From JACQPU01 sp039961715 (GTDB lineage: Bacteria > Bacteroidota > Ignavibacteria > UBA10030): DNA of 14,535 nucleotides. Below, piece after piece: positions 1-7,474 of the stretch. The notes beneath the pieces are model-generated. The model searched no databases and had not been told where the DNA came from. It saw only the letters and a program-made list of their open reading frames with translations. The DNA lies in assembly GCA_039961715.1 (NCBI GenBank), contig JABRVW010000114.1, positions 1 through 14,535 of the forward strand, given 5' to 3'. Positions within the stretch are counted from its first letter, which is position 1. Every line of letters begins with the position of its first letter. The position numbers and the translations under genes are program-made.

Positions 1-455
1 AACGGAACGGCATCCGAAAAGGCGATCCGCTGTCCCTCGGGAGAATCTCGGACGGCCATAGGCCGGTCGCTCGTGTCGGGCATGTACACAACTCTGCATG
101 TCCTCCCCAGGAAAGCCTTGAACCACTTCTCCGCCTCCATGGGCCCCCGCACCGCCTCGACAGTTTGTCCCCAGATCTCAACGCTCATGCTCTCACCATC
201 CGCCCAATGAAGCGGCATCCGTACCGGCATTAATCCTTTTGCAGTAACCTCAATATCCTCTCCGGCAATGGAGGCATGTGCTAATGCCAACCTTGGTTCT
301 TCCCGCTGTGTAAGAAACACGCCCCGCTCATCCGTCACCATCCATCTCCGGTCGTGGCGAAAGCCGCGTTCCTCAATGACCCCCTCCTCGATGGCCATCC
401 CCCCGCAGGATTTGATGGGGTAGAGGAACAGGCCCGAAACAGTCGGAAGAGGCAT
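1..455 (-). CDS. MOSC N-terminal beta-barrel domain protein, C-terminal part beyond window
   Basis: The minus frame is open from an ATG at 455 to the left edge, giving 151 visible codons. The protein begins with a short strand and then YPIKSCGG. It continues with RGFRHDRRWMV, DERGVFLTQRE and PRLALA, the signature of the MOSC N-terminal domain found in YcbX-type and amidoxime-reducing-component proteins. In that family a C-terminal MOSC domain binds molybdenum cofactor and the protein reduces N-hydroxylated compounds. The catalytic part lies outside the window, so the activity is an inference. The ATG lies one base after the stop codon of the YbhB-like gene, so the two are probably co-transcribed and translationally coupled. 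Nothing in the visible part looks damaged. Confidence 0.85.
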   Translation of the reverse strand, partial: MPLPTVSGLFLYPIKSCGGMAIEEGVIEERGFRHDRRWMVTDERGVFLTQREEPRLALAHASIAGEDIEVTAKGLMPVRMPLHWADGESMSVEIWGQTVEAVRGPMEAEKWFKAFLGRTCRVVYMPDTSDRPMAVRDSPEGQRIAFSDAVP

Positions 456-456
456 G

Positions 457-912
457 TCAGGTCCTTGCATAGGTTCCCATGAGCTGAGCTTCTTCGAGAA
501 CATGACCCTCCATGGCTTTCAGCACGTCCTCTTTCGTGCAGCCAGGTTCCAGAGGAAGTTCTGCATCGAGCGCGTAAAGCTTGAAGTAATACCGATGCGT
601 GCCGCTTGGCGGACAGGGGCCTTCATAGCCGATTCCCCGGGAGGTGTTCACCCCTTGACAGGCACCGTTCGGCAGAATCCGCGTCTTCAGCATGTTCTCC
701 GGCAGCTCTGTCACCGCAGCAGGGATGTTGAATACAACCCAATGCACCCACACACGACCCGGAGCGTCAGGATCATCGCAGATGAGGGCGTACGTCTTTA
801 CACCCTTCGGGGTATCTGACCACACAAGAGGCGGTGACGCGTGCTTTCCATCGCAGGTGAAAACCTTGGGAATTCTCCCCCCATTCTGGAATGCTTTGCT
901 TTTCAGTACCAT
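457..912 (-). CDS. YbhB/YbcL family Raf kinase inhibitor-like (PEBP) protein
   Basis: A 151-residue protein of normal length for the bacterial phosphatidylethanolamine-binding family. Family motifs are clear: FTCDGKHASPPLVW near residue 20, DDPDAP with VWVHWVVFNIP in the middle, and GYEGPCPPSGTHRYYFKLYALD in the second half. These line the small anion-binding pocket of the PEBP fold. It has no signal peptide, so it is probably cytoplasmic. The physiological ligand of bacterial members is not established. The start is supported by AAGGGAGA about five bases upstream of the ATG. It is followed one base later by the MOSC-domain gene and preceded by the ABM-domain gene across 34 bases, so all three look like one operon. 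Confidence 0.95.
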   Translation of the reverse strand: MVLKSKAFQNGGRIPKVFTCDGKHASPPLVWSDTPKGVKTYALICDDPDAPGRVWVHWVVFNIPAAVTELPENMLKTRILPNGACQGVNTSRGIGYEGPCPPSGTHRYYFKLYALDAELPLEPGCTKEDVLKAMEGHVLEEAQLMGTYART

Positions 913-946
913 GGAAATCTCCCTTCAAAACATTCTTCCTCCTTCA

Positions 947-1246
947 TCAAAGCGTCGTAAATGAACCAATGAACGTTTCCCGGGTCGTCCGTTGCTGAAA
1001 TCGCCGGTCGAGAGCCGCGTATTCATTGCGCCGCTTCTTCCGAAACGCATGGTACGCCGACGCAGATTCCCACCGGTCGATTGTCACATACCGAAAGGCA
1101 TTCTCCGGATCTTTGAGAAGCTCCGTGCCCTTGTATTCGTGTTCCCCTCCAAAGAAACGCACCCAGTCGCCGTTGCGCCCATAGGCACGTTCGAAATCCG
1201 CAACGCATTCCGGTCGAACCATGAATTCCCAGATGATGACGTACAT
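947..1246 (-). CDS. ABM (antibiotic biosynthesis monooxygenase) domain protein
   Basis: A 99-residue protein beginning MYVIIWEFMVRPECVADFE, with the N-terminal strand and helix of the dimeric alpha-beta barrel (ABM/EthD-like) fold. It continues with GTELLKDPENAFRYVTIDRWES and a C-terminal helix containing the YAALD segment often seen in this family. Members include heme-degrading and quinol monooxygenases, but many have no known substrate. No diagnostic heme-binding residues can be assigned here, so only the fold is claimed. The stop of the HEAT-repeat gene's neighbour frame lies only a few bases away (next gene ends at 1253 on the same strand), which indicates operon organisation. There is no signal peptide; the protein should be cytoplasmic. 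Confidence 0.85.
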   Translation of the reverse strand: MYVIIWEFMVRPECVADFERAYGRNGDWVRFFGGEHEYKGTELLKDPENAFRYVTIDRWESASAYHAFRKKRRNEYAALDRRFQQRTTRETFIGSFTTL

Positions 1247-1252
1247 GCCAAT

Positions 1253-1780
1253 CTACGGCCTCCCTCTCAGTTGTGTGAGGAGCTTCTTCCCGCGGGCCTT
1301 CATCGCCGGCGTCCCCGATTCAGTAAATCGCTCGATGGTCTTTCTGATGACAGCTTGAAGCCGTTGATCGCCTCGCGCTATGTCCGCGAGAGCCTGCATC
1401 GCCGACGTACGCACAATACTGCTCGGATCCTCGAGGTAGCCATTGAGAATCCTCACGGCCTGCTTCCGTTCCACAGCGGTCATCGAAAGCCGCGGGATCA
1501 TCTGGGCGACATGCCACCGCACCTCCTTCTGGTCAATGGCCGCGATCGTGGAAAGGATCTTCTTTTTGTGCCGCTCCAACAGCATGGGATTGTGCGCTGT
1601 CACCTTCTCCGCCGCGTCGGCCGCTCTCATGCGCAGAATGGGATCGGACGACCCCATGGCCCTGATCAGGTGGCTGAAGAGGGGCGGATTCGCCAGCACT
1701 TCTGCGGCCGCCTCCTCCGACCGGCCGATTGACCGGAGATCACCGCCCTCGAGCATGCGAAGAAGAGCGCTTCCCTTCAT
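1253..1780 (-). CDS. HEAT-repeat protein
   Basis: A 175-residue, wholly helical protein. Repeated helical pairs resemble HEAT/armadillo units: DPILRMRAADAAEKVT, KEVRWHVAQMIPRLS, DPSSIVRTSAMQALADIA and a last helix ending KKLLTQLRGRP. The conserved D-P...R pattern at the repeat turns is visible three times. Such proteins are scaffolds for protein contacts, and no enzymatic residues are seen. I chose the ATG at 1780 over an upstream in-frame start at 1906 for two reasons. GGAGA lies about ten bases upstream of the ATG, and the upstream extension would overlap the preceding membrane-protein gene and reads as non-protein-like sequence. The partner is unknown. Confidence 0.8.
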   Translation of the reverse strand: MKGSALLRMLEGGDLRSIGRSEEAAAEVLANPPLFSHLIRAMGSSDPILRMRAADAAEKVTAHNPMLLERHKKKILSTIAAIDQKEVRWHVAQMIPRLSMTAVERKQAVRILNGYLEDPSSIVRTSAMQALADIARGDQRLQAVIRKTIERFTESGTPAMKARGKKLLTQLRGRP

Positions 1781-1878
1781 GGTTTGTGAATCTCCAGGCG
1801 GGAAGGCCGCCCGGAGAAGATACCCTGATACCGAACAGTTCCTGATACGATGGCAATGAACAACAAGGACATGGGAGG

Positions 1879-2229
1879 CTAACGAAGTTCGGTCCGAACG
1901 GGCCAAAGAGCGATCCAGTACAGCATAATCGCCCCGGTCGCAACGTAGAGGTGAAAGTAGATCTCAAAGTACACATCGAAACAGATTGCCAGAACGTAGG
2001 CACCAACGATGCACCAGGTTCCCCATCGCCTCCAGTACCACGTGGCGATCAGCCCGGTCATGGAGAGGAGGATGAGGCCGACGGCCACCGGGAGCATACC
2101 CTCATCCAGGCGGGGGTGCTCCTCCTGAATCTCGGACCAGCGTGTAACCACTGTAAGCCCTCCGAAAACGTGCGATGCAAGGAGGGTAGGGAGGATTATC
2201 AACATTCCCGGCGGTCGCTTGGTCTCCAT
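1879..2229 (-). CDS. hypothetical four-helix membrane protein
   Basis: A 116-residue hydrophobic protein with about four predicted membrane helices: residues 8-26, 44-63, 68-90 and 92-110. The first loop is acidic (WSEIQEEHPRLDEG) and there is a YWRRWG turn between helices 2 and 3. I do not recognise the family. The ATG at 2229 lies 13 bases after the stop of the serine hydrolase gene, and the spacer is pyrimidine-rich with no Shine-Dalgarno match. Translation may therefore depend on readthrough of ribosomes from the upstream gene. A second in-frame ATG (residue 9) is possible. The downstream 98-base spacer leads to the HEAT-repeat gene. Confidence 0.7.
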   Translation of the reverse strand: METKRPPGMLIILPTLLASHVFGGLTVVTRWSEIQEEHPRLDEGMLPVAVGLILLSMTGLIATWYWRRWGTWCIVGAYVLAICFDVYFEIYFHLYVATGAIMLYWIALWPVRTELR

Positions 2230-2242
2230 GCGGAGGGAGGAA

Positions 2243-3796
2243 TCAGGGCACGGGCTTCAGGACGAGGTCGTGAAAATCGAAGCTGAAATCTGTTTCCGGC
2301 GACACGGCGCGCATGGTGGCTTGCTGAATCGAGCCTTCCGGGGTGAGGGCGAAGGTGACAAACGCATCGGCCCGAAGTTCACGGTCGCGCCAACGCGCGA
2401 CAAATGTGTCGTACTGCCAGTGTTCCAGATCGCCGACGAGGGACTCGGTCTTCGTGAAACGGATCACCAGCTTCTTTCCCTCGAGGTCGATGGCAATGTC
2501 GCCGTACCAGGCATCACGGTACGTGCCGGCATACTTCTCCAAAGGCAACGATGGCTTTGACTTCGTGTTTCGTGAAGCCGCGATATCCTGCTTGCGTGCG
2601 GCGAGCATGGAGTCCATTCGTGCAACGACTGTCTTGAACCCTCCCAGCCAGTCATGCCGCGCTCCCAGAAAACGGTCCAGCACATACAGCGATATCGCAT
2701 TGAAGGCTGCGCCGGATTCCTGATTGGTCAGCACGCAAACACCCGCCTTCAATTCGGGGATCATCATGACCTGGGAAAGATAGCCCGGCAACCCACCGGT
2801 ATGTGTGACGATCTTGTAGCCGCGATAGTCTCTGACGCCAAAACCGAGCGCGTAGGCATTGAAGTTCGCGCGCAGGGGCGCAAGCTCGGGGGCCGGCGTC
2901 CCGATCGGCATCGGCGTTACAGGACTCCAGAGTTCGCGGGCTGTTCTCTGGGAAAACAATCGTTTCTCACCGGACACGCGCCCCGAATCGAGCTGCACAA
3001 TCATCCATTTGGCCATATCCTGGGCATTCGAATTGATCCCGCCGGCAGGGTTGGTGTTGTCGCTCGCAAAGGGCTTGATTACCCTGAGCTTCCCGTCAAT
3101 CTTTGCATGCGTTGTCGCAACATTGCCCCCGTGTTCAGCTGCGGAATGGCGGACATTGCTTGTGGTCATTCCCACAACGTCAAGAATCCGCTTCTGCACA
3201 AAATCCTCCCAGCTGAGTCCGGACACCTCCTCGATCACTTCGCCCGCGACCGTGTAGAGCACGTTGTCATACGCATAGGCGCTCCGGAAGCTTGTTTCGA
3301 GAGGTATGTATCGGAGCCTGCGCGCAATTTCCTTGCGGCTGTAACTTGAAGGCGGCCACCAGAGGAGATCCCCGGCGCCGAGCCCAAGCCCGCTCCTGTG
3401 AACCAGCAAGTCCCGGATGGTCAGCTCACGTGTCACATACGGATCGGAAAGCTGAAACCAGGGCAGGTAATCGATCACACGTCCATCCCACTTCAGTTTC
3501 CCTTCTTCGACAAGCAATCCGAGGGCGGTCGCAGTAAATGCCTTGGTGTTTGAAGCAATGCCGAACAACGTCTGTGAATCCACCCGGTCACTCTTGCCAA
3601 GCTCCTTGACGCCGTATCCCTTGGCGACCAACACCTTCCCGTCTTTCACAACGGCAAGACTGACGCCTGGGACGTCAAAACTCTTCATGACCGCCTGCAC
3701 GTGATCGTCCAGTTCCTTCTGAACCCACGGTGCCTCCTGTGCGACCGTGGGAATGGAAAACACAAATGCCAGGAGGCACCTCAAGACGTATTTCAT
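2243..3796 (-). CDS. secreted serine hydrolase, class C beta-lactamase/penicillin-binding family with C-terminal DUF3471-like domain
   Basis: A 517-residue protein. Residues 1-19 are a signal peptide ending in VAQ. The catalytic domain spans about 25-370. The S-x-x-K nucleophile motif is SNTK at 82-85, inside LFGIASNTKAFTATAL. The second motif is YDN at 176-178. The third is HTG at 332-334 in THTGGLPGY, replacing the KTG of true class C enzymes, as is usual in the esterase/peptidase branch. A C-terminal beta-rich segment from about residue 420 (KYAGTYRDAWYGDIAI) matches the lipocalin-like DUF3471 domain often attached to these enzymes. Likely periplasmic, acting on D-amino-acid peptides or esters; true antibiotic resistance is not implied. 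It follows the DUF2914-like gene by 38 bases. Confidence 0.95.
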   Translation of the reverse strand: MKYVLRCLLAFVFSIPTVAQEAPWVQKELDDHVQAVMKSFDVPGVSLAVVKDGKVLVAKGYGVKELGKSDRVDSQTLFGIASNTKAFTATALGLLVEEGKLKWDGRVIDYLPWFQLSDPYVTRELTIRDLLVHRSGLGLGAGDLLWWPPSSYSRKEIARRLRYIPLETSFRSAYAYDNVLYTVAGEVIEEVSGLSWEDFVQKRILDVVGMTTSNVRHSAAEHGGNVATTHAKIDGKLRVIKPFASDNTNPAGGINSNAQDMAKWMIVQLDSGRVSGEKRLFSQRTARELWSPVTPMPIGTPAPELAPLRANFNAYALGFGVRDYRGYKIVTHTGGLPGYLSQVMMIPELKAGVCVLTNQESGAAFNAISLYVLDRFLGARHDWLGGFKTVVARMDSMLAARKQDIAASRNTKSKPSLPLEKYAGTYRDAWYGDIAIDLEGKKLVIRFTKTESLVGDLEHWQYDTFVARWRDRELRADAFVTFALTPEGSIQQATMRAVSPETDFSFDFHDLVLKPVP

Positions 3797-3834
3797 AGTG
3801 TTCTTGCTCTTTGAGTTTTTCGTTTTGCCCTCTA

Positions 3835-4233
3835 CTACTTCTTCATCTCTTCCACCTTGAAAGCCATCTCCTTCAAAACGTTCCCGTCGGCATCCGTTAC
3901 GGTCACCGTCCAGTCCCCGGCCGTGTAAGCGGTCTTATACGACCACGTCCGCCAGGAGCTTCCGCCAATATTCAGCTTGGAGGAATACGTCTGATCGCCT
4001 GTTTTCCATGTGACAGTGATCGAGTCGGCGGGACCGCCGGTGACCTTGAGCCAGAGATACACCCGGTCGTTCAGGGCAAACGTCGTCGTTTCATCAACAA
4101 TCTCCCTGTCTTGCACGCCCTTGCCGAGTTTTGCGTCGGCGACGGTCAGCGTGGACATCGTCTCCTGCTCCTGCGCCGCGGCGCCATAAGCGATGACGGC
4201 AAGGAGCGTGCAAAGCAACAATGTGCGGTTCAT
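3835..4233 (-). CDS. exported DUF2914-like protein
   Basis: A 132-residue protein with a signal peptide (residues 1-20, cut after AAAQ). The mature part carries the pattern of DUF2914: FALNDRVYLWLKVTG, then SITVTWKTGD, then WRTWSYKT and GDWTVTVTDADGNVL with a closing F-K-V strand. This is a small beta-sandwich of unknown function, found in envelope proteins. AAGGGGG lies six bases upstream of the ATG and confirms the start. It sits between DUF2277 (31 bases upstream) and the serine hydrolase (38 bases downstream) in the same direction, so it is probably in an operon with both. The family assignment rests on motif spacing only. Confidence 0.78.
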   Translation of the reverse strand: MNRTLLLCTLLAVIAYGAAAQEQETMSTLTVADAKLGKGVQDREIVDETTTFALNDRVYLWLKVTGGPADSITVTWKTGDQTYSSKLNIGGSSWRTWSYKTAYTAGDWTVTVTDADGNVLKEMAFKVEEMKK

Positions 4234-4264
4234 GGTGAACCCCCTTTCAGATGATGTTGAGGAT

Positions 4265-4486
4265 TTACGCCGCTTTGCGGCGGTTGGTCATTCGCAGAGA
4301 ACGGAACAATTCGCGCCCGGCATCGGCAATCTGGTGTACCGCCCTGTCAAACGCCTCTTGATTGGCTTTGGACGGTTTCCGGTACCCGCTGATCTTTCGA
4401 ACGAATTGAAGCGCGGCGTCTTCGAGCTCGTGACGCGGGGGTACTCTCCCTCCCGGCTGTCTCAGCTTTTTGATGTTTCGACACAT
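4265..4486 (-). CDS. DUF2277 family protein
   Basis: A 73-residue basic protein starting MCRNIKKLRQPGG and continuing with LQFVRKISGYRKPSKANQ and AFDRAVHQIADAGRELF. This is the near-invariant layout of DUF2277: an initial MCRNIK followed by an ALQFVRK(I/L)SG-x-x-KPS segment. The function is unknown. The length is typical. No good Shine-Dalgarno sequence precedes the ATG; the bases just upstream are a run of GGTT-type heptads read in reverse. The last codons form a perfect GC-rich inverted repeat, CGCCGC-TTT-GCGGCG (plus strand 4268-4282), ending at the TAA stop. It has no following T-run, so I do not call it a terminator. Confidence 0.9.
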   Translation of the reverse strand: MCRNIKKLRQPGGRVPPRHELEDAALQFVRKISGYRKPSKANQEAFDRAVHQIADAGRELFRSLRMTNRRKAA

Positions 4487-4792
4487 GGGGATGGTTAACT
4501 GGTTGCTGGTTATTGGTTATGGGTCTTGTTCTCGTTGTTCGTCGGTTGTGAGTGCAGTCATCAATGATAGTGTCAAATCCATCCGGGGCATTCGCAGTCC
4601 CGGAGATCGTAAGAGAATGGAATAGTGGGAGAAGTGACCGTGCCGGGGAAGCTTCTCGGTATCGCGCTGCTGCGTTATCTCGGAGACGTCAGACATGGCT
4701 CCGTAACCAATATCTGACATCGTCCGGGAAAAAGCAACCGATGTCCTGAGGCTCGAAGCGGCACCTTGGGAAACGAAGCTGGAGGATCGAAC
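4487..4792. other. intergenic region, about 300 bases, no convincing gene
   Basis: This lies between the stop of the T9SS propeller gene and the start of the DUF2277 gene. A 67-codon minus frame (4517-4720) and a 65-codon plus frame exist, but neither has protein-like composition or a ribosome site. It contains the GGTT heptad run next to the DUF2277 start and an imperfect inverted repeat, GTCAGA (4688-4693) with TCTGAC (4713-4718), extendable by GAC/GTC across a three-base bulge. At its left end CCTAT-CGCA-ATAGG (4792-4805) overlaps the propeller gene's stop codon. No T-rich terminator tail was seen. The DUF2277 promoter is presumably here, but no box is clear. Confidence 0.6.
4493..4521. 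repeat. degenerate GGTTNNT heptad tandem repeat
   Basis: Four copies start with GGTT at 4493, 4501, 4508 and 4515: GGTTAACT, GGTTGCT, GGTTATT, GGTTATG. The first unit is eight bases and the others seven. The run sits 6-35 bases upstream of the DUF2277 ATG, so it may be in the leader of that transcript. On the minus strand it reads as spaced AACC units. Confidence 0.55.
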
Positions 4793-6930
4793 CTATCGCA
4801 ATAGGATCATCCGTCGCGTTGCCTCGAAACGCGCGAAAGGTTCATTCAAGGGCTCAACCGTCAGTCGATAGAAGAAGGCGCCAGACGCGCTAGGAGCGGT
4901 CCAAACAGCATGGTGCGACCCCCGTGGTCGCTCGCCGTCCACAATCACCGCAACGGTCCGGCCCAGGATATCAAAGACCTCCAAACGAACCCGGCTGGTC
5001 GCGGAAAGGGCGTAGGTGATCGTCGTTGAAGGATTGAAGGGGTTGGGAAAATTCTGGTTCAAGACAAATCCCTGGTTGGCCGGGACCAGGGGTTTCTCAA
5101 TGGACGTGATGATGTCGGCGAGAGGCCGATACCAGATACCCCGCCCATTGGTTCCCGCAACGATCATGCCGTTGTGGACCACGAGGGATCGGACGGCAGC
5201 GGAAAGGCCCGCCCCCACGTCCTTCCAAGTCTCACCGGAGTCACTGGAGAGAAAGACACCTGAAGATGTGCCGGTAACGACGTAGTGCTCGGTCGTGGCA
5301 AACGCCCAGCCATCAACGTCAAGCGTCCTTTTCCACGTGATCCCATGATCCTGTGAAACATGAACGCCGTCCATGCTACCCAGAAGAAGATTCTCGCCGA
5401 CAAGATGAAGGGCATTGACAAACTGCGGTGAAGTACCCGTGTGCGTCCATTCTACGCCACCGCTGACCGACACAAAGATGCCCCCGTTGTAATCGCTTCC
5501 GGCGAAAAGCGTGTCATTTCGCCCGGTGATGGCAGTGACCAGCGGCCCGCTCAGGCCGGTGTTGGACTCGGTCCAGCGATGTCCGTCTTTCGCTGAACGA
5601 AAGACCCCCCCACCATAGGTCCCGGCGATGAGTTCCGGCGCGGAGGTCCACAATGTTGTGACAAGACCACTACCAAGGCCTTCGATGAACCGGGACCAGC
5701 TCGACGCGTTGTCATCCGACCGATAGACGCCATCCCCAAAGAAGCTGATGTACAACCGCTCCGACGTGGTGGTTACTGAAGTAATCGAGGAGACCGGGAG
5801 CTCGTGCGAGATGTGTTCCCAGGTAGTGCCTCCGTCTGAGGAGCGGAAAAGGCCCCCCGCCGTGCCGGCAAAGAGGTCCTTCCCATCGGGGCCCACAGCC
5901 AGGGACGCTACGGAACTCGCCGTGAGTCCCTCATTATCCTCGACCCACGACCGCCCACGGTCCCGCGAAACAAGAATACCTAATCCGCCGGTGCCGATGT
6001 ACAGAGACTCAACATTCTCATCCTGAATGAAAAGGAGAGATGCGGCATACCGGTTTGCCAGACCGGCATTGATGCCGCGCCACTCCAGGCCGAGATCCTC
6101 GGTCAGATAGGGACCACTCCTCGTGAGTGCAACGACGCTCGTCCCATGACCAACAAGGTTGACGATGAATGGGTCGGACAGGCCTTGGTTCACCGGTGTC
6201 CAGCTGTTGCCCAGATCAGAAGACGTGAACACCCCGGCATAGGTGCCCGCAAAGAACTGCACGTTGCCGCCAAACAGAGACACGCTGGCAACCGAGGTCA
6301 CGTACGCATCCAGTGGGGGCTCCCCGGTGGGAGTCCATTGTTCCCCGGAGTTCATGGAAACGTACACGCCTTGCGCCGTTCCGGCGAAAAGAAGGGATTC
6401 ATGAGCATGCAGCGAAGTCACAAATGCCGATTCAGGAAGTCCAGCTCGTGCCGGCAACCAGGTCTTCCCTCCATCGGCGGACCGGTAGATGCCGGAGAAA
6501 CCGGCATTGGCAAAGAGAAGAACACCACCGGTTTCCGCAGGCATGGAAGCGAGCGAATGAATAAATGCGCCGTTCAAACCACTGCTCGCTTCAGTCCAGA
6601 GATCGCCCCCGTTGCCCGAGCGAAAGACTCCATGGGAGGTCCCGGCGAAGAGGACGCCTTCTGTCACCAGGAGAGAAGTGATCCTGCCGCCGAGGGGAAG
6701 GCCATTGCTGGTCAGCTCCCAACTCGGCCTATCAATCTTTCTTCGGTACACACCGCCGTTCTCCGTTCCTGCGAACATGGTGCCCGCATTGAGAACCAGC
6801 GATGTCACGGACCCGCCCAGGGTCCGTTGGATTGCACCCACTGCGCCTTCGCGGATTCAGAACCACCCGTCCCGGGAATATTCCAGACGATGAGGGTGGC
6901 AGTAAGCCACCTTGCTGTTGTTCGTCTCAT
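4793..6930 (-). CDS. T9SS-sorted Asp-box (BNR/sortilin-like) beta-propeller protein, single-base frame break near 6816
   Basis: Reading from the ATG at 6930 gives a signal peptide-like start (MRRTTARWLTATLIVWN, AKAQ near residue 30) and then WVQSNGPW. The frame then stops at once. The remaining 682 codons are open in the next frame from about 6841. Adding one G in the GGG run at 6816-6818 joins the parts into NGPWGGSVTSL and gives 712 residues. About 14 repeats of roughly 40 residues follow, most with LFAGT-x-x-GVF and an Asp-box such as SSDGGTTW. The last 98 residues hold NQNFPNPFNPSTTI and VFDILGRTV and end in TRRMILLR, a type A T9SS sorting domain. It is therefore probably exported to the cell surface. 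AGGAGG lies just before the ATG, 7 bases after the doxX stop, so doxX is probably co-transcribed. No sialidase activity is implied. Confidence 0.88.
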
Positions 6931-6937
6931 GGTCCTC

Positions 6938-7378
6938 CTAATCCATCAACAAGCGGTCCACGGAGTACCTTCCGCCGCCAAGGATCAGAAGGCCGAGGCT
7001 GAGGCCTATCATCAGAAGATGGTATTCGTATCCCTCGCCGGACTTCGACCCTTCCCAGTTCATGAAGAATCCGTTCTGCAGGTGAGACGTAAGAACGATC
7101 CCCACCATCAGGCCGATCACGGCCACGGCCCAGAATCGTGTTCCGACGCCCGCGATGATGGCAAGCGCTCCCGCAAACTCAATCAGCACCACCGCCGCGG
7201 CGACAATCCAGGGGAGTTTTACGACCTGGGTTAGCCACTCCATGATGCCGGAGATCCCCGGCCCCCCGAACCATCCCAGAAGCTTCTGGGCACCGTGGGG
7301 AAACAGGATCAGGCCGACCGTGAGGCGCAGGACCAGGCCGGCCCAGTCGTTGTCCGTGGCAAACAGAAATTGTTTCAT
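6938..7378 (-). CDS. DoxX family membrane protein
   Basis: A 146-residue protein with four membrane helices. It shows the DoxX signature LVLRLTVGLILFPHGAQKLLGWFGGPG at the N-terminus, AAAVVLIEFAGALAIIAGVGTR in the middle, then a loop with NGFFMNWEGSKSGEGYEYHLL and a last helix. DoxX proteins are inner-membrane proteins linked in some species to redox or thiosulfate chemistry, but most have no proven role. I chose the ATG at 7378 over one at 7408. GGAGG lies five bases upstream of the former, and the family normally starts close to MKxF. A -7-type box and an FNR-like palindrome lie upstream. The T9SS propeller gene follows seven bases after the stop. Confidence 0.93.
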   Translation of the reverse strand: MKQFLFATDNDWAGLVLRLTVGLILFPHGAQKLLGWFGGPGISGIMEWLTQVVKLPWIVAAAVVLIEFAGALAIIAGVGTRFWAVAVIGLMVGIVLTSHLQNGFFMNWEGSKSGEGYEYHLLMIGLSLGLLILGGGRYSVDRLLMD

Positions 7379-7405
7379 GGCTTCCTCCGTATTGTTGGTG
7401 TCCTG

Positions 7406-7413
7406 CAAACATA
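7406..7413 (-). promoter_or_regulatory. candidate Bacteroidota-type -7 promoter box for doxX
   Basis: The minus strand reads TATGTTTG, matching the TAnnTTTG -7 consensus known for the Bacteroidota primary sigma factor. It is 28 bases upstream of the doxX ATG at 7378. No TTTG -33 box is present at the expected distance, so the promoter may need an activator. Composition alone could produce such a box by chance. Confidence 0.45.
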
Positions 7414-7420
7414 CGAAGGA

Positions 7421-7435
7421 ACCCCGTAGTGGGGT
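7421..7435. repeat. short perfect inverted repeat upstream of doxX
   Basis: ACCCC-GTAGT-GGGGT is a five-base perfect inverted repeat with a five-base spacer, lying just upstream of the candidate -7 box. It could be an operator or a weak hairpin after the regulator gene. No T-run follows on the minus strand, so it is not a standard terminator. Confidence 0.4.
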
Positions 7436-7459
7436 GTTGAGGAAGGTTAAGAAAACCTC

Positions 7460-7473
7460 TTGAACTGGATCAA
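7460..7473. promoter_or_regulatory. FNR/Crp-like palindromic binding site
   Basis: TTGAA-CTGG-ATCAA matches the FNR consensus TTGAT-N4-ATCAA at 9 of 10 defined bases. It lies directly after the stop codon of a Crp/Fnr-type regulator gene. Its centre is about 64 bases upstream of the start expected from the -7 box, close to a class I activator position. This is a pattern match; binding is inferred. Confidence 0.5.
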
Positions 7474-7474
7474 T

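Noticed and set aside
992..1732. A 246-codon open frame on the plus strand
   Set aside because: It lies opposite the ABM and HEAT-repeat genes, is rich in Arg, His and Pro, and matches no known motif. It is a GC-driven shadow frame.
2243..3796. Calling the serine hydrolase an antibiotic-resistance AmpC enzyme
   Set aside because: The third motif is HTG rather than KTG and a DUF3471-like domain is attached, which fits the broad esterase/peptidase branch.
4268..4282. GC-rich hairpin CGCCGC-TTT-GCGGCG as a terminator
   Set aside because: It lies inside the last codons of DUF2277 and no T-run follows on the minus strand; the next gene is only 31 bases away.
4688..4718. GTCAGA...TCTGAC inverted repeat as a terminator or attachment site
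   Set aside because: The T-run is on the wrong side for the minus-strand genes and the loop is 19 bases; no second copy or integrase gene is present.
4517..4720. A 67-codon minus frame in the intergenic region
   Set aside because: There is no ribosome site or hydrophobic or conserved pattern, and it overlaps a GGTT repeat and an inverted repeat.
4793..6930. Calling the Asp-box protein a sialidase
   Set aside because: Asp-boxes are structural turns shared by many propellers; no arginine triad or FRIP motif of sialidases was seen.
6146..7234. A 362-codon open frame on the plus strand
   Set aside because: It runs antisense to the propeller and doxX genes and has no protein-like repeats or motifs; the minus-strand proteins are clearly real.
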